DNA of 13,496 bases from Cenarchaeum sp. SB0662_bin_33 (GTDB lineage Archaea > Thermoproteota > Nitrososphaeria > Nitrososphaerales > Nitrosopumilaceae), in contig VXON01000148.1 of NCBI GenBank assembly GCA_009840065.1, positions 1-13,496 of the forward strand, in the 5' to 3' direction. The translations under genes were made by a program, and so were the position numbers. The notes under the pieces were generated by a model, which was not told where the DNA came from, ran no database searches, and saw only the letters and a program-made list of their open reading frames with translations. Positions 1-6,236 of the stretch are shown here, one piece after another; within the stretch, counting starts at the first letter, position 1; each line of letters begins with the position of its first letter.

Positions 1-3
1 GTA

Positions 4-55
4 AAATGAGGTGTTTGATGGTTTGATTATATTGTGAAAAGAGCTTGGTTCATAC
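4..55 (+). repeat. Terminal inverted repeat, left copy
   Basis: This 52-base stretch begins AAATGAGGTGTTTGATGG and ends CTTGGTTCATAC. The reverse complement of the last 52 bases of the window matches it at 50 of 52 positions, the differences being at 25 and 41. Three further bases (GTA) lie outside it at the left edge. It has no recognised insertion-sequence identity. It could be one end of a dispersed repeat at which an assembly stopped, or the end of a larger mobile or linear unit. Confidence 0.9.
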
Positions 56-268
56 GACCAGTCTATGTCGGCGAAATTAAATCCATTAATCTTAGTATAT
101 AGCATAGCTAAAATCGGAGAATCATTACGCCAAATGGAATTTGGACTTTATATACTTGATCTCAGAACGGCGAGCTATTACTCTAGTAGAAATAAAATAC
201 CATTAACATAAAATTGGTGTGATTTTATTTATGCTTCTGACCATAGTAGATAATGGTTGATTTTATTG

Positions 269-309
269 TTGATTAATTTTTTTAATATTTTTTGATTAAT
301 TTTTTTAAT
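269..309. repeat. Two direct copies of an 18-base AT-rich unit
   Basis: The unit TTGATTAATTTTTTTAAT occurs at 269-286 and again at 292-309, a period of 23 bases. It sits just upstream of the TATA box of the following gene. A simple tandem slippage product of AT-rich DNA is the easiest explanation. A regulator binding site in duplicate is possible but nothing else supports it. Confidence 0.7.
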
Positions 310-335
310 TAAATAATTTAATAAAGTCCACATCA

Positions 336-342
336 TTTATAA
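336..342 (+). promoter_or_regulatory. TATA box (box A) for the synthase gene
   Basis: TTTATAA is centred about 26 bases upstream of the ATG at 365. In archaea transcription starts about 25 bases downstream of the box centre, so the transcript would begin at or very near the start codon, giving a leaderless mRNA. No Shine-Dalgarno sequence precedes the ATG, which fits. Confidence 0.6.
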
Positions 343-364
343 GCAGTTTAATTTTTTTTAGTAT

Positions 365-1537
365 ATGAATCCCAATAAATTTGCCGAAGAGTACAACGGG
401 AGTGGTCCTGAGCATGTTCGTATACTAGACAGCACTCTTCGGGAGGGTGAGCAGCATCCGGGAGTCTCGTTTACAAACAAACAGCGAATTCAAATAGCCT
501 GGGAGCTGGACAGTTTTGGCGTAGACCAGATTGAGATATCACCAGTTGTCTCGCCGGATCACCGTGAGGCTACAAAGACGATAATAAATCTAGGCCTGCG
601 GGCCGATATAGTTGCGCATGGAAGATCTCTAAAAGAGGATATTGATGTGTCGATGGACTGTGGTGCAACATGGTGCGCGGCATACTTGGGGATATCCGAG
701 GTTCACCTAAGAGACAAGCTGCGCATAACCCCCGAAGAGGCAATGGAGCGGGCCATAGACACCATACAATACGCCAAGTCACATGGGTTAAAGATACGAT
801 TTACTTTGGAGGATGGCTCTAGGGCGGATCCAAACTTTGTTCAGGACATGTGCAGAGCCATACAGGATGCCGGAGTAGATAGAATCAGCCTGCCAGATAC
901 AGTGGGGGTGATGCGCCCATCAGGCATGGCGAACTTTGTCAGTATGGTACGGAATGTAGTGGATACTCCGCTAGATGTACATACACATAACGATATGGGA
1001 TTGGCTCTGGCCAATGCCATGGCAGGCATAGATGCCGGAGCTAGCCAGATTCACACTACAATCGATGGCATAGGCGAGAGGACCGGAATACCATCCCTAG
1101 CCGAAGTTGCCGTAGTCATATCCAAACTTTACAAGTCGCCTAACCGCTTCAGACTGTTCCAACTACGGGATCTCTCAAAGCACATAGAGTTGTATACCGG
1201 AATACCCATACCCGAATCCAAACCGGTTGTGGGATCATCTGCATACAAGCACAAGGCTGGAACGCATCTGGCAGCCATACTGAGGAATCCGGCAGCATAC
1301 GAGCCCATACCGCCGGATGTGGTGGGTAATCGACGCACCATTGTGTTTGGCGAGCTGTCCGGCAAGACTGGAGCTGGCTATCTGATGTCCATACTAGGGC
1401 TTGATAGTGACGAGCAGCAGGCCAAGGATGTGGCTGCAGGCCTGAAGCGGTTGCGGATGGGTGACTTATTGGAGATGCCACTGCCGGACTCGCTGGAGCG
1501 GCGCATATCCACACCAGATAAGCACAAAATAGCCTAA
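365..1537 (+). CDS. Homocitrate synthase / 2-isopropylmalate synthase family protein
   Basis: A member of the DRE-TIM metallolyase family, which condenses acetyl-CoA with a 2-oxo acid in lysine, leucine or isoleucine synthesis. The signature DSTLREGEQ is at residues 22-30 (catalytic Arg26, metal ligand Glu27) and the metal-binding HTHND is at 206-210 (His206, His208). The segment HKAGTH (296-301) followed by NPAAYEPIPPDVVG resembles homocitrate synthases such as Thermus LysS/NifV-type enzymes. At 390 residues it fits homocitrate synthase (about 380) and lacks the C-terminal LeuA regulatory domain of long isopropylmalate synthases. I therefore favour homocitrate synthase of the alpha-aminoadipate lysine route, known in Thaumarchaeota, but substrate choice cannot be read from sequence alone and citramalate synthase remains possible. 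The ATG is placed by the TATA box 26 bases upstream. Cytosolic and apparently monocistronic. Confidence 0.88.
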   Translation: MNPNKFAEEYNGSGPEHVRILDSTLREGEQHPGVSFTNKQRIQIAWELDSFGVDQIEISPVVSPDHREATKTIINLGLRADIVAHGRSLKEDIDVSMDCGATWCAAYLGISEVHLRDKLRITPEEAMERAIDTIQYAKSHGLKIRFTLEDGSRADPNFVQDMCRAIQDAGVDRISLPDTVGVMRPSGMANFVSMVRNVVDTPLDVHTHNDMGLALANAMAGIDAGASQIHTTIDGIGERTGIPSLAEVAVVISKLYKSPNRFRLFQLRDLSKHIELYTGIPIPESKPVVGSSAYKHKAGTHLAAILRNPAAYEPIPPDVVGNRRTIVFGELSGKTGAGYLMSILGLDSDEQQAKDVAAGLKRLRMGDLLEMPLPDSLERRISTPDKHKIA

Positions 1538-1578
1538 TCAGAACAAGTGTGCAGTAGTGATACCTGTAACTGCTGCGC

Positions 1579-1710
1579 ATGTGCCAGTTTTGTGCAACAG
1601 AACATGCACAGGCAATCAGACGTAAGAAGTTTGAAAAGCCCCACCTACACTTAGAGAGGTTCTCTGATATCTTCGATGAAGAGACCGCCAGTGTTTTTTT
1701 TTGTACATGA
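1579..1710 (+). CDS. Possible 43-residue CxxC mini-protein
   Basis: A short open frame starts at ATG 1579 and ends with TGA at 1708-1710. It translates to a protein beginning MCQFCATEHAQAIRRKKF and continuing EKPHLHLERFSDIFDEE. The CxxC at residues 2-5 with nearby His9 suggests a small metal-binding protein. The middle is charged and looks like real protein rather than random translation. The frame is closed by an in-frame stop shortly upstream, so ATG 1579 is the only reasonable start. The last residues are encoded by a nine-T run that might instead be a terminator. No Shine-Dalgarno sequence or clear TATA box is seen. I do not recognise a family. It fills most of the gap between two larger genes. 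Confidence 0.4.
   Translation: MCQFCATEHAQAIRRKKFEKPHLHLERFSDIFDEETASVFFCT
1694..1702 (+). terminator. Poly-T transcription terminator candidate
   Basis: A run of nine T residues on the plus strand follows the synthase gene and lies just before the promoter of the CorA gene. Archaeal RNA polymerase terminates intrinsically at such T runs without a hairpin. It would end transcripts from upstream, but it also lies inside the last codons of the small open frame at 1579-1710. Confidence 0.4.
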
Positions 1711-1730
1711 AACTGTCATTCTTCGCCAAA

Positions 1731-1737
1731 ATTATAT
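1731..1737 (+). promoter_or_regulatory. TATA box for corA
   Basis: ATTATAT, within the AT-rich AAATTATATGAA, is centred about 24 bases upstream of the tandem ATG codons at 1758 and 1761. That spacing predicts leaderless transcription starting at the first codons of the CorA-type gene. Confidence 0.5.
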
Positions 1738-1757
1738 GAATGTAGATTTATCATACT

Positions 1758-2747
1758 ATGATGAAGAGAAGATTTATTCCAGAGAGGTTGTTTCATGGTA
1801 GGCAGGATCAAAAGATCAAGTACTTACCCACCAAGATTCAAACCATACAGGGAGATGGGTTTCGGTGGATTGATGTCCTAAACCCACAACGCGAGGATGT
1901 AGAGTCGCTAGCCGCAGAGTTTAACCTACACTCTCTAAACGTCGAAGACTGTATGGCCAAGTTTGAGCTGCCCAAATTGGACAGTTATGATGACCACTTC
2001 TTTGTCATACTGAGCTTTCCCCCATTGGATGAGAAGAAAGGACTTGGGTATGGGCAACTCTCCATGTTTGTGGGATCCGATTATGTGATTACCATACATC
2101 AGGGTGATCTGCAGCCGCTCAACGATTTGGTTCTAGCATCACAAGACCCAAAGACAAATCACAGTATAAAATCCACAGCCTTTCTGGTTCACGACATATT
2201 GGATGTACTAGTAGATGATCTCTTACACATGTCCAGAAAGATAATTGCAAACCTAGAAGATTTGGAGGAGCAGGTGTTTGATGATGCCATATCCGTGGCG
2301 CGTGAGATATCTTTTCTGCGCCGGGACATCAACAAGCTACGCAGAATGGTCAGGCCCCTACAGAGGCTGGTTAATGCCATATCCAGTGATATAGAACGTT
2401 TCGAGAGTGAAAAGTCACTAGAGTTGTACTTTGGTGATGTCATAGATCATATTGACAAGGTTGTAGAGACGCTAGAGGAGTCCCGAGAGACCATGGAGAT
2501 ATACAAGGATACTGACTTTATGCTAAGTACCGAAAAGACCAACAAGGTGTTAGCCGTTCTTACAATAATCTTTACTCTGGCAATTCCCGCTACGGTAATA
2601 GGAACATTCTACGGCATGAATGTGTATCTGCCTGGCGTGGATCCGGACTCACCTGGGGACTATGGTGCCTTTGTGGTTATAGTTTTAGCCTCGATTATAC
2701 CCGCCATGGTCATGGCAGCATACTTTAGACGGCTGGGCTGGATGTGA
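1758..2747 (+). CDS. corA: CorA-family Mg2+/Co2+ transporter
   Basis: A CorA (2-TM-GxN) divalent cation channel, which as a pentamer takes up Mg2+ (and Co2+ or Ni2+) across the cytoplasmic membrane. The hallmark YGMN motif is present, with Gly286-Met287-Asn288 at the end of the first membrane helix (about 264-284). A second helix lies at about 303-321 and is followed by a short basic tail (RRLGW), as usual for CorA. Residues 1-250 form the cytosolic domain, with the long charged stalk helix rich in Glu, Asp and Arg before the membrane. The loop between helices is acidic (DPDSPGD), the region that attracts cations. The length of 329 is typical. Two ATG codons (1758 and 1761) are equally possible. 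Its last 23 bases overlap the convergent gene on the minus strand. Confidence 0.93.
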   Translation: MMKRRFIPERLFHGRQDQKIKYLPTKIQTIQGDGFRWIDVLNPQREDVESLAAEFNLHSLNVEDCMAKFELPKLDSYDDHFFVILSFPPLDEKKGLGYGQLSMFVGSDYVITIHQGDLQPLNDLVLASQDPKTNHSIKSTAFLVHDILDVLVDDLLHMSRKIIANLEDLEEQVFDDAISVAREISFLRRDINKLRRMVRPLQRLVNAISSDIERFESEKSLELYFGDVIDHIDKVVETLEESRETMEIYKDTDFMLSTEKTNKVLAVLTIIFTLAIPATVIGTFYGMNVYLPGVDPDSPGDYGAFVVIVLASIIPAMVMAAYFRRLGWM

Positions 2748-3507
2748 TCTCATGCAGATTAACAGATATTCTAGTCAATGCATTGCCGGGGTCTTCTAAG
2801 AGTACTATCAATAGTCCCGAATCCGGAACTATATCACTGCAAAACCCGGTATAACTATGTCGGTTCAACGCATGACACCCCGAATATGCATCAAATGTTC
2901 CATTGTGCGCCATATAGTTCTGTACCTCGCGTCCTGATGGGACAAAGTATACATCAAATGATACATCGGTGGATACAGAATAGCGGAAAGAGGTCGACTC
3001 TGCATTCGTACATATGGGGATAAATTGGACGTGGCCTTTGGGTGTAATGTGTTGCGCAGTGCCTTTTATATCCGCAAATATGGGAGTGTAGGGTTCCTGA
3101 TTTAGTTGTCTTCCTTGGATGTAGTCTATGGTACTCCGCAGCAAGTCTACACCATATCTGTATAGTGGCGGACTCCAACCAACCTGGCAGTCTGAAAAGC
3201 CATGTTGGAGTGATACTATCTGCCGGTCCCCCATCTCCTGTACGCTGTTGCTGTTATACTGTATAGTATTATTATGTAGTGGCGTACCATCCCAGGATAC
3301 GGTTACATCGTACAGTATATTTGCTGATGTGTCCCGGGCATCCAGGTGTATGTATATTGCATATTTGGAGAGTGTCTGCTCGTGTGGTGAACCGTAAACG
3401 TGGTGACCATACAGGGCGTTTAGCAGTATGGCCGTAAAGGCCACAATCACTATAAGCACATATGCGATTGCTCTCATAATGGTGCCATATGAGCACCCTC
3501 TTATCAT
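2725..3507 (-). CDS. Membrane-anchored extracellular protein of unknown function
   Basis: A 260-residue protein with one hydrophobic segment near the N-terminus (about residues 13-32) and a long polar remainder, so an N-terminal signal anchor or signal peptide with the rest outside the cell. The outer part has two N-glycosylation sequons (NNT and NGT) and several cysteines (in SDCQ, PICT, SGCH and GFCS) that could form disulfides. Ile is frequently encoded by ATA, as in neighbouring genes, which supports real coding. I do not recognise the family. The start used is ATG 3505-3507; ATG 3475-3477 (residue 11) would put the hydrophobic stretch at the very N-terminus and is also plausible. It is convergent with corA and overlaps it by 23 bases. 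With tatA not far away secretion is possible, but no twin-arginine motif is present. Confidence 0.72.
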   Translation of the reverse strand: MIRGCSYGTIMRAIAYVLIVIVAFTAILLNALYGHHVYGSPHEQTLSKYAIYIHLDARDTSANILYDVTVSWDGTPLHNNTIQYNSNSVQEMGDRQIVSLQHGFSDCQVGWSPPLYRYGVDLLRSTIDYIQGRQLNQEPYTPIFADIKGTAQHITPKGHVQFIPICTNAESTSFRYSVSTDVSFDVYFVPSGREVQNYMAHNGTFDAYSGCHALNRHSYTGFCSDIVPDSGLLIVLLEDPGNALTRISVNLHEITSSPAV

Positions 3508-3700
3508 TCACTCGTTGAGTTTTAGTATGACACAACTTTGCCATCGCAGAGTAGTTGATAACTCATGCCGCGCTAGGTCCCCCTATAAGAACGAAGGATC
3601 TTCAAATTTTGCACAATAGGTAGTGTTCCATATACAAAACACACTCCCAAAACCAATCCGGGTAATTCAGTTATCTCCTAAATGATTATAGACCGTATTT

Positions 3701-3886
3701 TTATAAAATCAATTTAAGACAGAGGTCCGGACTCTCACATGTCAGATATGTCATATAGGCCGGAACAACCGCAATATACGAAAGTTTAGCGGCCATGTGG
3801 ACCATAATGTGTCTTGTAAAAACCCGGTTTCGGGCCGAGGTGATAAAAGGCCACAACCATGCATCAAAACACTGCACGGCAGACAC
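3701..3886 (-). CDS. Weak small hypothetical frame, 61 residues
   Basis: This minus-strand frame starts with GTG at 3884-3886 and encodes a short protein with a moderately hydrophobic centre (KLSYIAVVPAYMTYL), several His, Trp and Cys, and no recognised domain. The only positive support is a good TATA box (3921-3929) at a distance that would place the transcript start about 13 bases before the GTG. An ATG at 3888-3890 lies in another frame and closes after eight codons. It may be a real small membrane protein, the remnant of a larger gene, or chance. Confidence 0.22.
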   Translation of the reverse strand: MSAVQCFDAWLWPFITSARNRVFTRHIMVHMAAKLSYIAVVPAYMTYLTCESPDLCLKLIL

Positions 3887-3920
3887 CCATAGTAAGCAGA
3901 CATCTAGGGCGTGGGGGGTT

Positions 3921-3929
3921 CTTTATATC
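3921..3929 (-). promoter_or_regulatory. TATA box reading leftwards in the gene-poor region
   Basis: On the minus strand the sequence reads GATATAAAG, a near-ideal archaeal TATA box. It predicts a transcript starting near 3899 and running leftwards into a region without a firm gene. It could drive the weak 61-residue frame or a non-coding RNA. Confidence 0.35.
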
Positions 3930-4138
3930 CGGCCACGACTAGTGTGATGGTCATTAGATGCCAAGCCAAATGTAAAGCTCTGGGATACACAACTACATTA
4001 CAGGGACAAATCCGTTGTTCTTGATAGAGAAACCTAGATACCTACGGCCGGTACACCACCCATACTGTGCAATAATAATAGTGATACTGCTGCGGCCACA
4101 CCACACATGAATGCAGGTCAAACACCATACGCATTTCA

Positions 4139-4320
4139 ATATATTCGAAAGTGTTTTGCTTTTTGAAGTTGAACGTGCGTAAAAACGATGACGTGTGTAC
4201 CAAATGAAAAATTAATGGTTTTTATTACCAATCATGGGTGTTAAAAACGATTTTTTGGTATTGAATAGCAATCATTGGTTATTTATGGTACTTCAAAAAG
4301 CAAAACACTTTCATATATTC
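4139..4320. mobile_element. MITE-like non-autonomous transposon with target duplication
   Basis: The element spans 4147-4312 (166 bp). Its ends are perfect 23-base inverted repeats, 4147-4169 (beginning GAAAGTGTTTTG) and 4290-4312. Directly outside lie identical 8-base direct repeats, ATATATTC at 4139-4146 and 4313-4320, the expected target-site duplication. The interior is AT-rich, has no open frame of note, and repeats TAAAAACGAT at 4180-4189 and 4242-4251. No transposase is encoded, so it would be moved in trans by an insertion sequence with matching ends. Eight-base duplications occur in several transposase families (for example IS256-, IS66- and IS1595-like); I cannot assign one. It sits about 90 bp upstream of psmA. 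Intact ends and perfect duplication suggest a fairly recent insertion. Confidence 0.85.
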
Positions 4321-4392
4321 TATAACGGTTTTCTGTTATCTAGGTGCGACCATCTCGCTCAGGGTGTGCATCAATGGGACTAATCAATTACC

Positions 4393-4401
4393 CTTAAATT
4401 A
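4393..4401 (+). promoter_or_regulatory. TATA-like box upstream of psmA
   Basis: CTTAAATTA is centred about 26 bases upstream of the ATG at 4423 and only about 11 bases upstream of the ATG at 4408. If it is the box A, a leaderless transcript would start at 4423, and translation would use the third or fourth of the four in-frame ATGs. An alternative box is the AT-rich TAATCAATTA at 4381-4390, which would fit the ATG at 4408. Confidence 0.35.
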
Positions 4402-4407
4402 ACTCCA

Positions 4408-5133
4408 ATGATGACAGAGAGTATGATGGCTTCACGCGGATACGATATGACCCCCACCATGTACTCTCCGGATGGTCGCATATATCAGGTAGAGTATGCC
4501 ATTGAGACGGTCAAGCGGGGAACGTTGGCCATAGGCCTGATCAGTTCCGAAGGGGTCATAATGGCGGTGGAGGAGAAGAGTCGGGCATTACAAACCACGG
4601 ACAAGACACAAAAGATATTTCAGGTGGACAGCCACATAGGTGTAGCCGCTGCAGGATATATTCCAGATGCCCGTATAATGGTGGATAATGCACGCTTGTT
4701 TGCGCAGAATAACAGATTGGCGTACGATGAGGCTGCCAGCATAAATGCTACAGCAAAGTATTTGGCGGATCAATCACATCAGTTTACACAGTATTCCGGT
4801 GTGCGGCCTAATGGTGTCTCCCTTATAATAGCTGGTGTTGATCAAAAGGAGGCCGTGTATGTGACAGACCCTAGTGGTACATTTGTCTCGTATGCAGCCG
4901 TGGCCATAGGTGCAGGATCGGATGATGTCAACCTGTTTCTTGAAAAGAACTATACATTTAATGTAACACTAGATGCGGCCATAGCACTCACCATCTCTGC
5001 AATAACAGAGAAACGCAAGGGAACCGATAATGTGACCAATATAAAGATGGCAAAGATAACTACAAAGTCAAAGATGTTTGAAAAGATATCGGATGCCGAA
5101 CTGAATTCCTTTGTAAAAAATTCTGGAACCTGA
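4408..5133 (+). CDS. psmA: 20S proteasome alpha subunit
   Basis: The alpha subunit of the archaeal 20S proteasome. Seven copies form each outer ring that gates entry to the proteolytic chamber made by beta subunits. The N-terminal H0 region and alpha signature are clear: GYD at residues 11-13, then SPDGRIYQVEYA (20-31), followed by the ETVKRGT strand typical of alpha subunits. Alpha subunits carry no catalytic threonine, and none is expected here. The length of 241 is normal. Four in-frame ATGs (4408, 4411, 4423, 4426) leave the start open; the possible TATA box at 4393-4401 favours 4423, giving MMASRGYD. It heads a tight cluster: the methyltransferase starts six bases after its TGA, in the same frame, and tatA follows. 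A beta subunit gene is not in the window. Confidence 0.95.
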   Translation: MMTESMMASRGYDMTPTMYSPDGRIYQVEYAIETVKRGTLAIGLISSEGVIMAVEEKSRALQTTDKTQKIFQVDSHIGVAAAGYIPDARIMVDNARLFAQNNRLAYDEAASINATAKYLADQSHQFTQYSGVRPNGVSLIIAGVDQKEAVYVTDPSGTFVSYAAVAIGAGSDDVNLFLEKNYTFNVTLDAAIALTISAITEKRKGTDNVTNIKMAKITTKSKMFEKISDAELNSFVKNSGT

Positions 5134-5139
5134 TACGGA

Positions 5140-5841
5140 TTGGGCCTGGAGGAGCGATGGGGCCATGTTGTCAATATTTTACGGGATATAATACCAGTAT
5201 ATGACAAGGTGAATACATACATCTCCCTAGGCCACGATAAAGAGTACAGACAAAATGGCATACGGGGGGCAGTTGATAATGGAAATACCATACTTGATGC
5301 CGGTTCCGGATATGGTAACATGTCAAAGACTGCCATGGAACTATACAGCGACCTATCTGTTGTAATGTATGATCCACTCCTACCAATGCTGCGCAACACT
5401 CTGCAGATACTTGAGGTTGTTCCGGATATGGCAAATGGTATATTTGAGTATCTTCCGTTTCGTGACAAGACCTTTGATGCAGTCATGTGTGGATATTCAC
5501 TGCGTGATGCCATTAATCTCCGGATAGCCGTTGGTGAGTTGCACCGGGTGACAAAGGATGGGGGGCGGCTCATAGTCGTGGATTTGGGCAAGCCTGATGA
5601 ACCCATTATTCGTGCTGGTGTCTCGTTCTATCTTCGGGCGATATTACCCATACTAGCACTGGTGGCGGGAGGCCGATTGGGCCTAAAGTTTGCAGCCTTG
5701 TATGATACCTACAAAAAATGGCCCACAAACAGCTCCCTCAAAGATATACTGCTGGAAAAGTACGACTCTGTACGGTTTCAGAAGGGCATGATGGGGGGAG
5801 CTATAATGGTGGTGGCATACAAATCTGGTGGTAAAATTTAA
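5140..5841 (+). CDS. UbiE/COQ5-like SAM-dependent methyltransferase
   Basis: A class I S-adenosylmethionine methyltransferase of the UbiE/MenG type, which methylates quinone precursors. Motif I (DAGSGYG, residues 53-59) binds SAM, with the acidic residue of the next strand probably Asp78 (YDPLLPM). The family pattern continues with LPFRDKTFDAV from 105 and SLRDAINL, resembling the SFGLRN segment of UbiE, and then ELHRVTKDGGRL. The N-terminal YDKVNTYISLG matches the UbiE opening YDxxNxxxSLG, so the N-terminus is complete. The only start available is TTG 5140, because the frame is closed by the psmA stop six bases upstream. No good Shine-Dalgarno sequence is seen, so it may be translated by coupling with psmA. 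Menaquinone methylation is a reasonable inference in this phylum, but the hydrophobic segment LRAILPILALVAGG (about 166-179) and the context leave the substrate open. Confidence 0.82.
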   Translation: MGLEERWGHVVNILRDIIPVYDKVNTYISLGHDKEYRQNGIRGAVDNGNTILDAGSGYGNMSKTAMELYSDLSVVMYDPLLPMLRNTLQILEVVPDMANGIFEYLPFRDKTFDAVMCGYSLRDAINLRIAVGELHRVTKDGGRLIVVDLGKPDEPIIRAGVSFYLRAILPILALVAGGRLGLKFAALYDTYKKWPTNSSLKDILLEKYDSVRFQKGMMGGAIMVVAYKSGGKI

Positions 5842-5856
5842 TTTTGAAATAATTAT

Positions 5857-6195
5857 ATGCATATATGGTTGGAGCAGATTTTCCTTAACATTATAGGAAC
5901 TGAGTGGATAATAGTCATCTTTGCAGCACTACTGCTCTTGTTGGGGACAGGCAAGCTGCCCGCCGCTGCTAAAAAGATGGGTCGCGTGGCTGCGGACATA
6001 GAGAAGGCCAAGAATGATTTGATGCAGCAGGCACGTCCGGACCTTACCATCAAAATGAGTGGGCCGGTAAATACAGAACGTCAAAAACTTGAAGCCATGG
6101 CCAAGTCTCTGGGTATCGAATATGAGGATGTCTCCAATACGGATCTCAAAAAAACCATTCAAGACAAGATTGGTGGCCAATCCAAAGACGCATAA
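5857..6195 (+). CDS. tatA: TatA/Hcf106-family Sec-independent translocase subunit
   Basis: The pore-forming component of the twin-arginine translocase, which exports folded proteins across the cytoplasmic membrane. It shows the usual order of parts: a short N-terminal segment, one membrane helix (about 16-29, EWIIVIFAALLLLLG), a hinge with GKLP at 32-35, an amphipathic helix (PAAAKKMGRVAADIEKAK) and a polar tail to residue 112. The Tat helix normally carries a conserved FG before the P; here it is LGTGKLP, a mild variant. It starts 15 bases after the methyltransferase stop, so it probably belongs to the psmA cluster, though AAAATTTAAT near 5833-5842 could act as its own TATA box. No TatC gene is in the window. 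Confidence 0.88.
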   Translation: MHIWLEQIFLNIIGTEWIIVIFAALLLLLGTGKLPAAAKKMGRVAADIEKAKNDLMQQARPDLTIKMSGPVNTERQKLEAMAKSLGIEYEDVSNTDLKKTIQDKIGGQSKDA

Positions 6196-6236
6196 TCGCT
6201 AGTCTAAATAGGTGCCTAATACTTTGATATGGTATA

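Larger units (their letters stand above)
1..364. other. AT-rich non-coding left flank
   Basis: No convincing coding sequence is visible in these 364 bases. They hold a terminal inverted repeat copy (4-55), a short hairpin candidate (nine-base arms AAATAAAAT near 190-198 and ATTTTATTT near 222-230), two direct copies of an 18-base AT-rich unit (269-309) and the promoter of the next gene. The AT content rises strongly towards the gene start, as in archaeal promoter regions. Confidence 0.7.
3508..4407. other. 900-bp gene-poor region with a mobile insertion
   Basis: Lying between divergently oriented genes, this stretch has no gene I can call with confidence. It contains a TATA-like box reading leftwards at 3921-3929, a weak 61-residue frame behind it (3701-3886, minus), and the MITE-like element at 4147-4312 with its target duplication. 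The rest is unassigned. Decayed genes or an unrecognised RNA could be hidden here. Confidence 0.6.

Noticed and set aside
1149..1580. A 143-residue minus-strand frame opposite the synthase gene
   Set aside because: It is a shadow of a strongly conserved enzyme on the plus strand and has no recognisable protein features.
1591..1610. Hairpin TGTGCA/TGCACA with an eight-base loop
   Set aside because: Six base pairs without a following T run do not make an archaeal terminator, and it lies in a possible coding frame.
1613..1624. CAATCAGACGTA shared with 11784-11795
   Set aside because: A single 12-base match with no extension on either side is compatible with chance.
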